A stretch of DNA of 64,000 nucleotides from Beroe forskalii (Eukaryota; Ctenophora; Nuda; Beroida; Beroidae). Within the stretch, counting starts at the first letter, position 1; the number at the start of each line of letters is the position of its first letter. Below the pieces are notes generated by a model. It did no database searches, was not told the DNA's origin, and saw only the letters and a program-made list of their open reading frames with translations. The stretch is taken from positions 124,001 through 188,000 of the forward strand of contig WFMF01000266.1 in NCBI GenBank assembly GCA_011033025.1, read 5' to 3'. Shown in pieces: positions 1 to 10,800 of the stretch. Both the position numbers and the translations under genes were made by a program.

Positions 1-2352
1 CTCATCCCTGTCCAGGTGGAGGGGGTGGAAGAGGCGGAACCCCCCTCCAAAGACCACAAGTACTCGTCAGCTAGCTCACTCATCGTCTCAGAGTCCATGC
101 CTGTCAGTAGGGTAGGCAGTTGAGAAAATATCGTATCATTTAAACGTCTTAAACTTCCTCCCTAAGTTGAGAGCAGTTAAGTTTTCATTTGAGAGTGGTT
201 GGTTAAACAACGTTAGTCTACACAATCACAGAGTTATACATGCTCTGATTCTGAAAGGTACAACAGATGTACCTGATAATGTACAACTTCTTCTACTACT
301 GAGTACTGTCAGTCTGTCACATACCTACTCCTACGACTGAAATGTTGTTGGAATCCTTGAAGTTAGCCGCCACAAAGTCAAGGACAGTATCTCGAGTGAT
401 GGTGCCACAGTTAGCCTTATTGTAGAACAAAGACCTGCCCAGACCAGTGCCACGGTATGCCAACTGAAACGGTTATTGGTTGGGAAAATTTTAGTATCCA
501 ATATTATGATGCCTCATGAAGGAAACGCGATCGAACCTAATCACACCATTGCGAGGACCACTACAACTCTGACCATGATGTCAGAGTCAGAATATCTGGT
601 CAGATCTAAGTCCATCTGGACTCGGAGTGTAACATTCCTTACCCTGTGAGCCTCGTCCATAAGGAGAGTAGCGGGGTCGGAGAGACCAGCAGCGCCCTGA
701 GCAGCTGCAGAAGCCTTAGCAGGCATCAGCTCGTGGTTGAAGAACTCCGGACAGATGATGTTCTGGGTGATGTGGTCCAAAACCCTGAGCGGTGAGCGAA
801 ATGATAATTCAGCAAAATAACTTCCTTGGTTTTCTTTTTAATCTAATGTCTTATCTAAAGATGTGTATGGGTATACTAGAAACATAAAAATACTGCAAAT
901 CGATTTTCTAATTCAAGGATTGACATGATAAGAGGCGGAAGAGACTAAACTGTGTAAAAGTGTATTAAGTATGATTGGAACCCCTTGGCAAACTCACAAG
1001 TCAGCCTTGTCTCTGGGGCAGGAAGCAGTGATGGATATCATTTCTCTGCCCAGGTTGAAGTCCACATTGGCTCCACACTGAATGGGCTCCCTGTGTCCTC
1101 CGATGTAGGTCCTCCTAGTGGTGCTGCCCAACCTGGGGTAAATAATACAGACATGAGTAACTTGGTTTAATTAAACAAAGAAGTTACTCAATTAGGTTGG
1201 TTAGTCGTCCCTCATAACTTGCTATTGTCTTCTCGGTTTGAACAGATCATTGCAGTGCAATTAATCAACGAGACTGTCTCATCAAAAACTCGAAAATGAT
1301 TTCTAGCTTGTTATCCAAGAGAATCAAAAGAATCTATAGATCCCAATTATAGATTCCACACGTCTTTCAGTTAATAGTTGCAATTAAGTTAACATCATGC
1401 GTTACTGATACTGATTTAAGTTTTTCTTGAAGCCAGGATCCTGCTCGAAGAAACTTACCAAGCATTCTTGATGACATTTAGAATTCCAGCGGTATCCCTG
1501 GTTTCTTGTCTCTTTCCAACTCCAAGATACACTCCGAGATGCACTATGGGAGAACTAGAGTCCACTGCTACAGTAGACACTCCATTCGATAGACGGACAC
1601 CAACAGCCTGATAGGGCCATGAATGAGCAAATATTATCATAGCAAGCCCGTTGGGCCTGCTAGATACACTCTACATATTATTATACAACTGGGGTCAAGA
1701 GCAAGGATACAAAACTGGTGTCAAGGTTACTAAGTAGTGTCAAGTTTAGAGAGCAAGTTAAAACGTTTAAATGATACAGTGTCAAGTTTACACTGTAAAC
1801 TGTAAAAGCTGTCCAAACACCACACAAGCTTATTTTCTGACAATATTGCCATCTTAGCAGTACATAATTCACCACTATATCATTATATCAGTGGCTATCA
1901 TCACATTACACACGCAGATCAAATTTTAACTCATGATTATCATTTTATCAGTAATTGATCATATTAAAGTTAAATGGGTTCAACTAATGCCTGCATTTTT
2001 GCCAACTAACTATAAAGACATGGATTGATCAGGGTACAGCAATTCTGTACTGTGGTTAGTAGATAAAAATACATACCTCTGCCACAGGGGCTCCATTATA
2101 TGGTAGGTGTTCCTTGTACTGCTGAGATATAAGACCTTCCTTGGCTCCCTTCATTTCCAATTCCGTCAAGTTATTCCTCTGGAGCATCTTGCTAAGTGGG
2201 ACTTCATACTTGTCTTCCAACTCGAGGTTTACATGACTCTTGTATTCCTCATCCACCCTGAACCTGCCTACAATTCTGTGCAGGATAGCAGGAAGGGTTG
2301 AGAGTCCTGCTACTTGTTGGGACCGTGCTGCCAACATCCTCAAATTTGACAT
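1..2352 (-). CDS. UQCRC2: Cytochrome bc1 complex core protein 2-like (M16 family), six 5' exons, partial
   Basis: Six exons on the minus strand join in frame with GT-AG borders: 2077-2352 (ATG at 2350-2352), 1459-1607, 998-1132, 643-784, 325-463 and 1-100, which runs off the window. The product matches the N-terminal half of the M16-peptidase-like core subunits of mitochondrial complex III, an inner-membrane structural role. Recognisable parts are RLSNGVSTVAV at the start of the M16 fold (exon 2), REMISITASCPRDKADLVLD (exons 3-4), AYRGTGLGRSLFYNKANCG (exon 5) and the NISVVGVG strand. The position where catalytic M16 proteins carry HxxEH has no such motif, which favours core 2 over core 1 or beta-MPP. 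Exon 1 encodes 92 residues ahead of the fold, with an Arg-rich, Ser/Leu N-terminus plausible as a mitochondrial presequence; this is longer than the roughly 40 residues usual in vertebrates. A fast-evolving alpha-MPP-like protein is the alternative. Confidence 0.72.
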
Positions 2353-2593
2353 ATTTAAACAGAATTGAGTTCAGACTTCAGAAATATCATAAATCATGAT
2401 AATACGTGTGTCACAAGGGTAACAGTGTTCACTCCTCATATTTTGGAAAACACGAATTTGAGATGTAAGTTGGTCAGGATGGCCAGGGTGTGTACAAACA
2501 TTTTGATGGTGAGACTGAGTCCATAGGTCTAAGATTGCCCATGTGATGCCTTTTAATGAAGTGACTGTTTGAGTTGCAGCCGATAATCAAATT
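2353..2593. other. Upstream region of the UQCRC2-like gene, no gene seen
   Basis: AT-rich sequence 5' of the UQCRC2-like start codon. It presumably holds the promoter and 5' UTR, but I see no unambiguous TATA or initiator element. It is bounded at 2594 by the palindromic repeat pair. Confidence 0.4.
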
Positions 2594-2770
2594 ATTCCCG
2601 CCCTGGCCAGGGCGGTAACCCCCCGCGGTAATAAAAAAGACTGGCCAGGGTATATATTAGACGAACGAGTGTCACAGGGTGATTCCCGCCCTGGCCAGGG
2701 CGGTAACCCCCCGCGGTAATAAAAAAGACTGGCCAGGGGTATAAGTTAGAGATTTGAGTGTCACAGGGTG
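2594..2770. repeat. Repeat R2: two ~89 bp tandem units with a CCCTGGCCAGGG palindrome
   Basis: Two direct units start at about 2594 and 2682. Each contains the palindrome CCGCCCTGGCCAGGGCGG, then GTAACCCCCCGCGG, an A-rich stretch, a second CTGGCCAGGG, and a GTGTCACAGGGTG end. A third, diverged unit lies at 53821-53911. The core GTAACCCCCCGCGG is also found in the terminal hairpins of R1. No coding potential. Confidence 0.8.
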
Positions 2771-2792
2771 ATAGATATAATATATATATATC

Positions 2793-4300
2793 ATGATAAT
2801 TGGGAGCAGATTTGGAAAGCCGAGATGTCAAGAACGGGAAATGGTAGAGCCATGATCGAGGTCAGGTTTTGTTGATCTAAAATGGGAAAATGTTATAGGC
2901 TATAAGAGAAGTTCTGGTGACGTCATTTTCACGTCACTATGACGTCATCAACTTAGCGAAATTTTATTGCTTTTTTTAGTGAAAATAGGTCATTTTCGAG
3001 CGCATTTTTCACCAAGAAGGAATGGAGATAGCTCAGAAATTTTGAAAAATCGTTAGTTGGAAATTTAAAGAGCTTTCAGAAAATCATACGGATCATTGGG
3101 CTATCTCGATTTTTCATCGAGATATACGCGATTTTCTAAGGTACGGTGAAACATCGATTTCCAAATTATAGGTCAAAGCTGAAACGAGTGAGAAGTACCA
3201 AGTATCTTGAGATGAGACCGGTCAAAGTATGTTCTACTAAGGTGGAATTGCTTAATAGGCTAAATGGGAAATTGGTTTGAGTCTATTTTGGTGCTGTGAT
3301 GACGTCATCAAAATCGCGTAAAACCACTAAAATAACGTATTTTGCGATAAAACGCTATTTTGCACTACTTTGGACATCTCCAACTCAAAGAGTTCTCATC
3401 GGATTATGTTTTACTTTGATCTGCTGCTTTTAGACCTTGAGATTTAGCTATAAAATGAGTTTCAGGGTGATCGGCCGAAAAATGTTGTCATGAGAGGCCT
3501 CTGGATATGGAGCTGCAAAATGCTTGAAATAACGTTTATGACGAAAATTTGTACTGTAGTCCTATTCTGTGGTACGATGGTCAACTGATAATGATTTCTA
3601 CATGTCTCGAAGTGAATTGGGATGGAAAATATACGATGGACTAGTGAAGCACGTGAGTTCACGCGGACGTTTTGTAGAAATTAGGGGATTCGAAGAAATT
3701 GATATTTAAACGGGATTTTCGACTTGATTACGGTGAAATGAGTTCAAATACGACTAATGTACGTGAAATTAGATCTGGTTGCTATATTTCAGCACGTGAG
3801 TACACACGGACGTTTTGTAGAAATTAGGGGATTTGAAGAAATTGATATTTACACGGGATTTTCGACTCGGTTACGTTGAAATGAGTTCAAATACGACTAA
3901 TGCACGTGAAATTAAATCTTGTTGCTATATTTCAGCACGTGAGTTCACGTGGACGATTTGTAGAAATTAAGAAATATATCAATTCTAGCAATTCCAGGTT
4001 AGAATAACGTAGTTTTGGACTTCGTCAGGGTGAGTTACGTGGGTCAGACTTGCTGGGAGCTAGTAACGTGGGTTCAGACTACGTGAGGGCAATTTACGTG
4101 GGTCCAAATTGCCTTTGGGCAAGTAACATGGGTTCAAACTACATCTGTCAAGATATCACCACCAAAACCGTTGGACGGTTGGTCTAGTAACCCCCCGCGG
4201 GTTTGGATGTGACAACGGAACCTGAAAAGAGACAAAATGGGCTGATCACATCCAAACCAGCGGGGGGTTACTAGACCAACCGTCCAACGGTTTTGGTGGT
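2793..4300 (+). repeat. Interspersed repeat R1, copy 1 (terminal hairpin 4158-4300)
   Basis: This ~1.5 kb non-coding repeat is also present at 4334-5946 and 56312-57836. It begins after an AT-repeat at GATAATTGGGAGC, contains several TGACGTCATCA motifs, and in its second half has ~144 bp subrepeats starting near 3650, 3795 and 3940 (GCACGTGAGT...TTTTGTAGAAATTA). It ends in a large palindrome with arms of about 50 bp (ACCACCAAAACCGTTGGACG...) around a ~50 bp loop. It could be a non-autonomous transposon; no transposase ORF is visible. Confidence 0.75.
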
Positions 4301-4333
4301 TAGCATAAGATATAAGATTAATAATATATAATA

Positions 4334-5946
4334 TCATGATAATTGGGAGCAAACTTGGAAAGCCGAGATGTCAAGAACGGGAAATGGTAGAGCCATGATC
4401 GAGGTCAGGTTTTGTTGATCTAAGATAGGAAAATGTTATAGGCTATAAGAGAAGTTCTGGTGACGTCATTATCAAGTCACTATGACGTCATCAACTTAGC
4501 AAAATTTTATTTCTTTTTTAGGTCATTTTTGTGCGCATTTTTCACCAAGAAGGAATGGAGATAGCTCAAAAATTTTGAAAAATCGTTAGTTGGAAATTTA
4601 AAGAGCTTTCAGAAAATCATACGGATCATCGGGCTATCTCGATTTTTCATCGAGATATACGCGATTTTCTAAGGTACGGTGAATAATCGATTTCCAAATT
4701 ATAGGTCAAAACTGAAACGAGTGAGATGTACCAAGTATCTTGAGATGAGACCGGTCAAAGTATGTTCTACTAAGGCGGAATTGCTTAATAGGCTATATGG
4801 GAAATTGGTTTGAGCCTATTTTGGTGCTGTGATGACGTCATCAAAATCGTGTAAAACCACTAAAATAACGTATTTTATGATAAACGCTATTTTGCACTGC
4901 TTTGAACATCTCTAACTCAGAGTGTTTTCATCGGATAATGTTTTACGTCGATATTTTGCTTTTAAACCTCGAGATTTAGCTATAAAAATAGTTTCAAGGT
5001 GATCGGTCGAAAAATGTCGTCATGTGAAGCCTCTAAAAATTGATATGCAAAATGCTCGAAATTACGTTTATGACGAAAATTTGTTATTTAGTCCTATTCT
5101 GTGATACGATGGTCAACTGATAATGGTTATTCTATGTCTCACAATGAATAGGGATGGGAAATATACGATGAACTAGTGGAGCACGTGAGTTCACGGACGT
5201 TTTGTAGAAATTAGGGACGGAAGAAATTGATATTTACACGGATTTTCGACTTGATTACGTTGAAATGAGTTCAAATACGACTAATGCACATGAAATAAGA
5301 TGCATGTGCTATACTTCAAGAGCGAGTACACACGGACGTTTTGTAGAAATTAGAGATTTAAAGAAATTGATGTTTACACGTACTTTTCGACTTGATTATG
5401 TTGAAATGAGTTCAAATACAAATAATGCACGTGAAATTAGATCTAGTTGCTATATTTAAGCACGTGAGTTCCGCGTGGACGATTTGTAGAAATTAGGGAG
5501 TTAAAGAAATTGATATTTACACGATTTTCGACTTGTTACGTTGAAATGAGTTCAAATACGACTAATGCACGTGAAATTAGATCTGGTTGCTATATTTCAG
5601 CACTTGAGTACACACGGACGTTTTGTAGAAATTATGACATATATCAATTCTAGTATTCTTAGTTTTGGACTCCCTCAGGGTGATTTATGTAGACTTGCGT
5701 GTGGGCTAGTAACGAGGGTTCGGACTACGTGAGGGCAAGTTACGTGGGTCCAAACTGCCTTTGGGCAAGTAACATGGGTTCAAACTACATACATCTGTCA
5801 AGATAATCACCACCAAAACCGTTGGACGGTTGGTCTAGTAACCCCCATGGTGAATGACAACGGAACCTGAAAAAGAGACAAAATGGGCTGATCACATCCA
5901 AACCAGCGGGGGGTTACTAGACCAACCGTCCAACGGTTTTGGTGGT
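4334..5946 (+). repeat. Interspersed repeat R1, copy 2 (terminal hairpin ~5809-5946)
   Basis: Direct tandem neighbour of copy 1, alignable over its whole length. It has four ~144 bp subrepeats (near 5181, 5320, 5460, 5600) rather than three. In the terminal hairpin the loop-proximal part of the left arm is degenerate while the outer arm remains paired with the right arm. Only about 33 bp separate the end of copy 1 from the start of copy 2. Confidence 0.75.
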
Positions 5947-6271
5947 TTATGTACTTTAGAGGCGTGAGACTACTATAAGCTGGTTGACAGCAAGGGAGAG
6001 AAACAGTCTAACATTTTCCAGTTTTCAACACTGCTGTTGTCCAGCAGCTAAACTTGCTTAAATATTGTCAAGCGTAAACTTGTTAAAACAATGAAACACA
6101 ACACTTGATCAAAAGTTCATGTTAATAATCACATTACTAAAGGTACAAATCACATTAAGAAGGTACTTAAACTGACTATTTATTGGAACTGCAAGTAAAT
6201 TAACAAAATTTGTGCTAATTTGATTGTAAAAGAAATTTGGTGATCTCTCTTCACAAAGAGGTATTTAAGTA

Positions 6272-7268
6272 CAGGGTGTTTCGAGTCTCGTGTCTAAAAA
6301 GTAAATCTTTATTGCTGAGTTGATTGAGGAGCAAATGTTTGACTATTGTTTTTTAAGTCTCAAGAAGTGTCCCTCATTTGATTTTCTGATGTTTTTGGAA
6401 AATTATATTGGATTTTACATGAATTTGGGCTTTGCAGAAATCGGACTACAGAAATTGTCAAAAATTTTTTGAGAGAATTACCAAAAAGAGGTAAACCACA
6501 AAATTCCTTGAATTGATCGCAGATAAAAAAGTTGCCATGGTGCAAATTACCATTTCTCTGCTCTTTGTAGAGTCTTAGTCACTAAAAAAATGCGAAATAA
6601 CTAGATTGTAAATATCAAAACTACATAATGGATAGTGAAATGAGGCATATCTGGATATGAATGGTAGATCAAAGATCATTTTCCTCTGATTCAATTATTA
6701 TGTTCACTGTGAACACTGGCGAAGACTTTCAATACTCTCAAAACTATATTTAGATTAATTATCTTCCATTTTTCAATGACTAAATAAATAGTTGGAAACA
6801 GTTTTGATTACAATTTTCTGATTTCGCAGGATCGGCTAATGTTCTTAGTCCAATGAAATGAAGTTTGAAAGATCCCTAGCAGACCAAGCTGATTCAAACT
6901 ATCACTTCTCTCATAATTTGCCAACAATTTGGGTATGTGCTTGTCCAATGATTATATTTTGTTTCGTCTTTGCACTAAAACACAGAAAAGTGGGTAATCA
7001 GCAATATAAATAGATAATATTTACTCGATTCTTGAAAAATAATGATCGACTCATTTTTTTGTTATTTTTTGTAAGAAATATTGACAATTTTCGTGGCTTG
7101 ATTTTGGTCAAGCCCAAATTTATTTGAAATCAATTTAATTTTCCAAAAACACTGGAAAATCAAATGAGGACCCTTCTTGACACTTACAAAACGATAATCA
7201 AACATTTGCTCCTCTATAAACTCGGCAATAAAGATTTACTTTTTAGACACGAGACTCGAAACACCCTA
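6272..7268. mobile_element. 997 bp MITE with long terminal inverted repeats, TA target duplication
   Basis: The ends CAGGGTGTTTCGAGTCTCGT and its complement at 7249-7268 are inverted, and similarity between the arms continues for over 100 bp. TA dinucleotides flank both sides (6270-6271, 7269-7270). The empty site exists in copy B near 20550, where AAGTACATATAATGG reads through uninterrupted with a single TA. No transposase ORF is present, so it is non-autonomous. TA duplication and this size fit the Tc1/mariner (IS630) superfamily, but the family assignment is inference. Confidence 0.85.
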
Positions 7269-7899
7269 TACATATAATGGCGCCAACCAAGCAGAGTATT
7301 TAGTGTGATACACTGCCAGATCTTATTGGCACCTCCCAATGAACAGACTGATCAGTGATTGATTCTTTTTGCTTTTGGCTCGGAATTGCAAATTGAATAG
7401 AATTAGAACGTATTATATATCTTAATACTGACAGTGAACATGAGATCGTGCAAAATATTCTAATAACTTAATAAGAAGATTATGATATTCTTAATATTCT
7501 AATTTTATTTTGATATGCTATATTTTAATTATGCAATCAAACATGGTCAATTCACATACTCTATATAGCAAGTTACAAATCAGATTTGAATAACAATTAT
7601 AAATAAATTTCACAGAAAATTTAATCGTGTCATAAAATTCAAGACATTAAAAATGGCAGACATGAGAAGCTTTTAATTCTACCATACATACCATAATTAG
7701 GTACGCTGTGAACAACGTTCAAGGTCATTGATCAAATCTCTATTTGATTGATCAACAACTGATGTGTTTAAATAGAAAATTTTGAGCTAGAAACAAATTT
7801 TGAGATACATTGTCATATTTAAAACACGATTCATATTAGGAACAGGTGACACATCATTCGGTTCAAATAAAGTTGATCGACGAATTCACCTATCACCGA

Positions 7900-10800
7900 T
7901 TGACCATAACACAGGCCCCCAAAAAGCAATTAACAGTGAAGGGTCATGGTGGGGTTTATTTTGAAAAAATTTCCATTTTGGGGGGATTGATCCCTTGGGT
8001 CTTATCTTTTTTCAATAAATAGAGGTTTCTTGGCAAAAAAATCCCCGGTTAAGGGTTTTCAAAAAGTTTAATAATAAATACATTTTTATTTTTGGTTTCA
8101 AAAAGGGCCCAAGGCGTTAATTACTTTTTATTCAGTTAAGGTCATTTTTTTTCCTGGGGGAAAAATTTTAATTTTAGCACGCCACTATATATTTTGAATG
8201 TTTCGGTATAAAAATTAGAAAAATTAAGTTCACATTAATTGTTGACCCTAAAGCGAGGGAACTTAGCGGGCTGAGTTTGGAACCTAAAAATTTAAATTTC
8301 CCAAATTTTTTAATTTTATGGGATTTAAAAATGTAGAAAAAAGAATTTTTAAATCAACCCAAATTGAATATATCATAAATTTAGGATTTTAATTGGAATG
8401 ATGGATCACTTTTTTTATTTATTGGGAAAAATTTAAAACTGAAAAAAGATTATTTACTAAAAATTTTTTAATAAAAAAAATCTGATTTCAAAAACTGACA
8501 CAAAAGAATTTTTTTAAATTTCCCCCAAATTAAAAAATTTTAAAAAAATTTATTAAAATTAAAAAAATTAACAAATTTAAAAAATTCAAAAAATTTCTTC
8601 CCAATTTTAATAATGGAAATAAAAAATACATACAATTAAATAGAAAAGAAATTTTTGGGGCCAGCCCAATTGGGCTCATTTTCATAAATTTTACAAAATT
8701 TAATAGAACTAAAAGTTTTGGATTATCTCCCCCAAAATTTTGATGACACATCAAAAAGATAGAAATATCCACCTGAAAAATTTCCTTATATTTTCCCCGA
8801 ACGTTTCATATGTCTAAAGTCCCCCTTGGGACCTTTTTTTAAAACAACCCCCTTTTTTTGTTTTTAAAATTTTTAATAAATTAAATTCTTTTTTTTTTTT
8901 TTAACCCCCAAAGGGGGTTTTAAAGGGCCCATTGAAACAAAGTCAATGGGAAAGTAAAGGTTTCAAAAATTGGTCAGAGATAGACAAGATATCGACTTAT
9001 TAAAAGGGTTTTTCCCTTAAAAGAAAATGGATGCTTTTCCCAATTTAAACCCTTTTTAAAACATCAAAAAGAAAGAGGTGTGGGATTTCCCCAAAAAAAC
9101 TTCCAATTTTTCCAGAAAATTCCGGGATAAAATAGTTTAAAAGGGGAGGCGGAAGGTTATCTTTGACCCCATAACCCAAGTTTTGGGAAAAAAAACCCAA
9201 AGCGGGTTTGAAAGTTAAGGGTTTAAAGGTGGTTCTTTTGATAAATTTAAAATTTCTTTTTTTTGCCAGAGAAAAAAAAAGTCTTTTTGAGGGGGAAAAA
9301 AGTTGGATCATAAAAAAAGTAAGAAAAGGCCCCTTTTCAAATTTGGTTGGGCCAAGCCCCAGTTAAAAGTCCCCCCATTTCCCCAAAAAATTGTTTTCGG
9401 GTTGATTCCACTTTTTTTAACCCAAAAACCCTTTCACAACCTTCGGTATTTCCCGAAAGACTCAATCTGCAGTTTTATCAACACATCTCCCCCAAACATT
9501 TTTGGGGAAAAAGGAATTTTTTGTCTTTATGTTTTTCATCATGGGGGAAAAAGAAAAATTTTGTTAGACTTCCCCGTTGACCCTTTGGGGGGCAATGCAA
9601 AAAATTCAAAGCGACCCGGTTTGCATCAGGCATTTTGGAAAAAAAACAAAGGTCCTTTTTTAAATTGTCTGTCAAAATGCTGCTAATTAGAAGTTTTGGC
9701 AAAAAAGATTGTACTTTTTCTTCAAAAGGACTAAAAAAAAACCCCAAAGTCCCCCATTTTGCCAAAACGGGGGATAAAAGGGTCCCCAACCCCCCAACTT
9801 TCATTTTTAAAAATTAATATTTAAAAAAAGAAAAGGGGGTGAACCCACATTTGGAAAAGTTATTTTTGATCGAGTTTTAAAAATTTTTATCCCCTCCCTT
9901 CGGGAGTCACATTCATGAAAAAAAATTTTTAAACTCATGCATATAAAAATAGCAATACATGACCCGGGAATTGAGGCAAAAGGAATTTTGATTTTCCCCA
10001 TCTTCCCTTTTAAAGGGAAAAAAAAACGAATTATTACATTTTCTTGCTATCTTGACCTTTTTGTTTTTGAAAGGTTTTACCTTTTCCCAACACCCTTGGA
10101 ATCAACCATTTGCTTGAGGAAGGTAATTAATATTTTTTTCCCCGGAATTTCACCTCCTTGAACTTAAACTTTAAAAAAATTTTAAATGTTGATAAATTTG
10201 TTTGTTTTAACTTTTTGAAATCTTCAATAACATTTGGGCTTTAAAATTGGGGGGAAATTCCCGGGCCCCAATTAAGCCCTAATTTTTTGGGGTCCTGTAC
10301 TGGGATATTTTTTGTTTTTTTGTTAAAAAGGCCTAATTTTCCCCAAAAGACAATGCCCCAAGCAATTTGGCAATTAAAAAATTTAAATTTAACCCCAATT
10401 AGTTTACCCACGTATAACCTGCCCCTTTTGAGCCCAATAAACCCTTTAAAAAACACAATTATCTATTTTAAACTATAAGGGAAATTTTCCCACATTTAAC
10501 AAAAACCCAATGAAAAAAACCCAAAATTTAAATGACGATTTATTTTTTTGGGATGTGAAGGTTGATGATTCCTCCCCCCAAAAATTTCAAGTCTTTTTGG
10601 GGGAAATTGTAGCCCCAAAATACCATAAAAAAAACAAAAAAAAAGCCAAGACCCCAAAATTTTGGGGTGGGGCTTTTTTTTTTGGGGGTTGGGAATTTCC
10701 CCCTTTTGGGACTTTTCCAAAATTTTTAATTTTTTATTTACATGTTCTTACCCTCTATTGATACCTCAAGGGTTTTCCCAAATTTCCAGATGGCTTGAAT

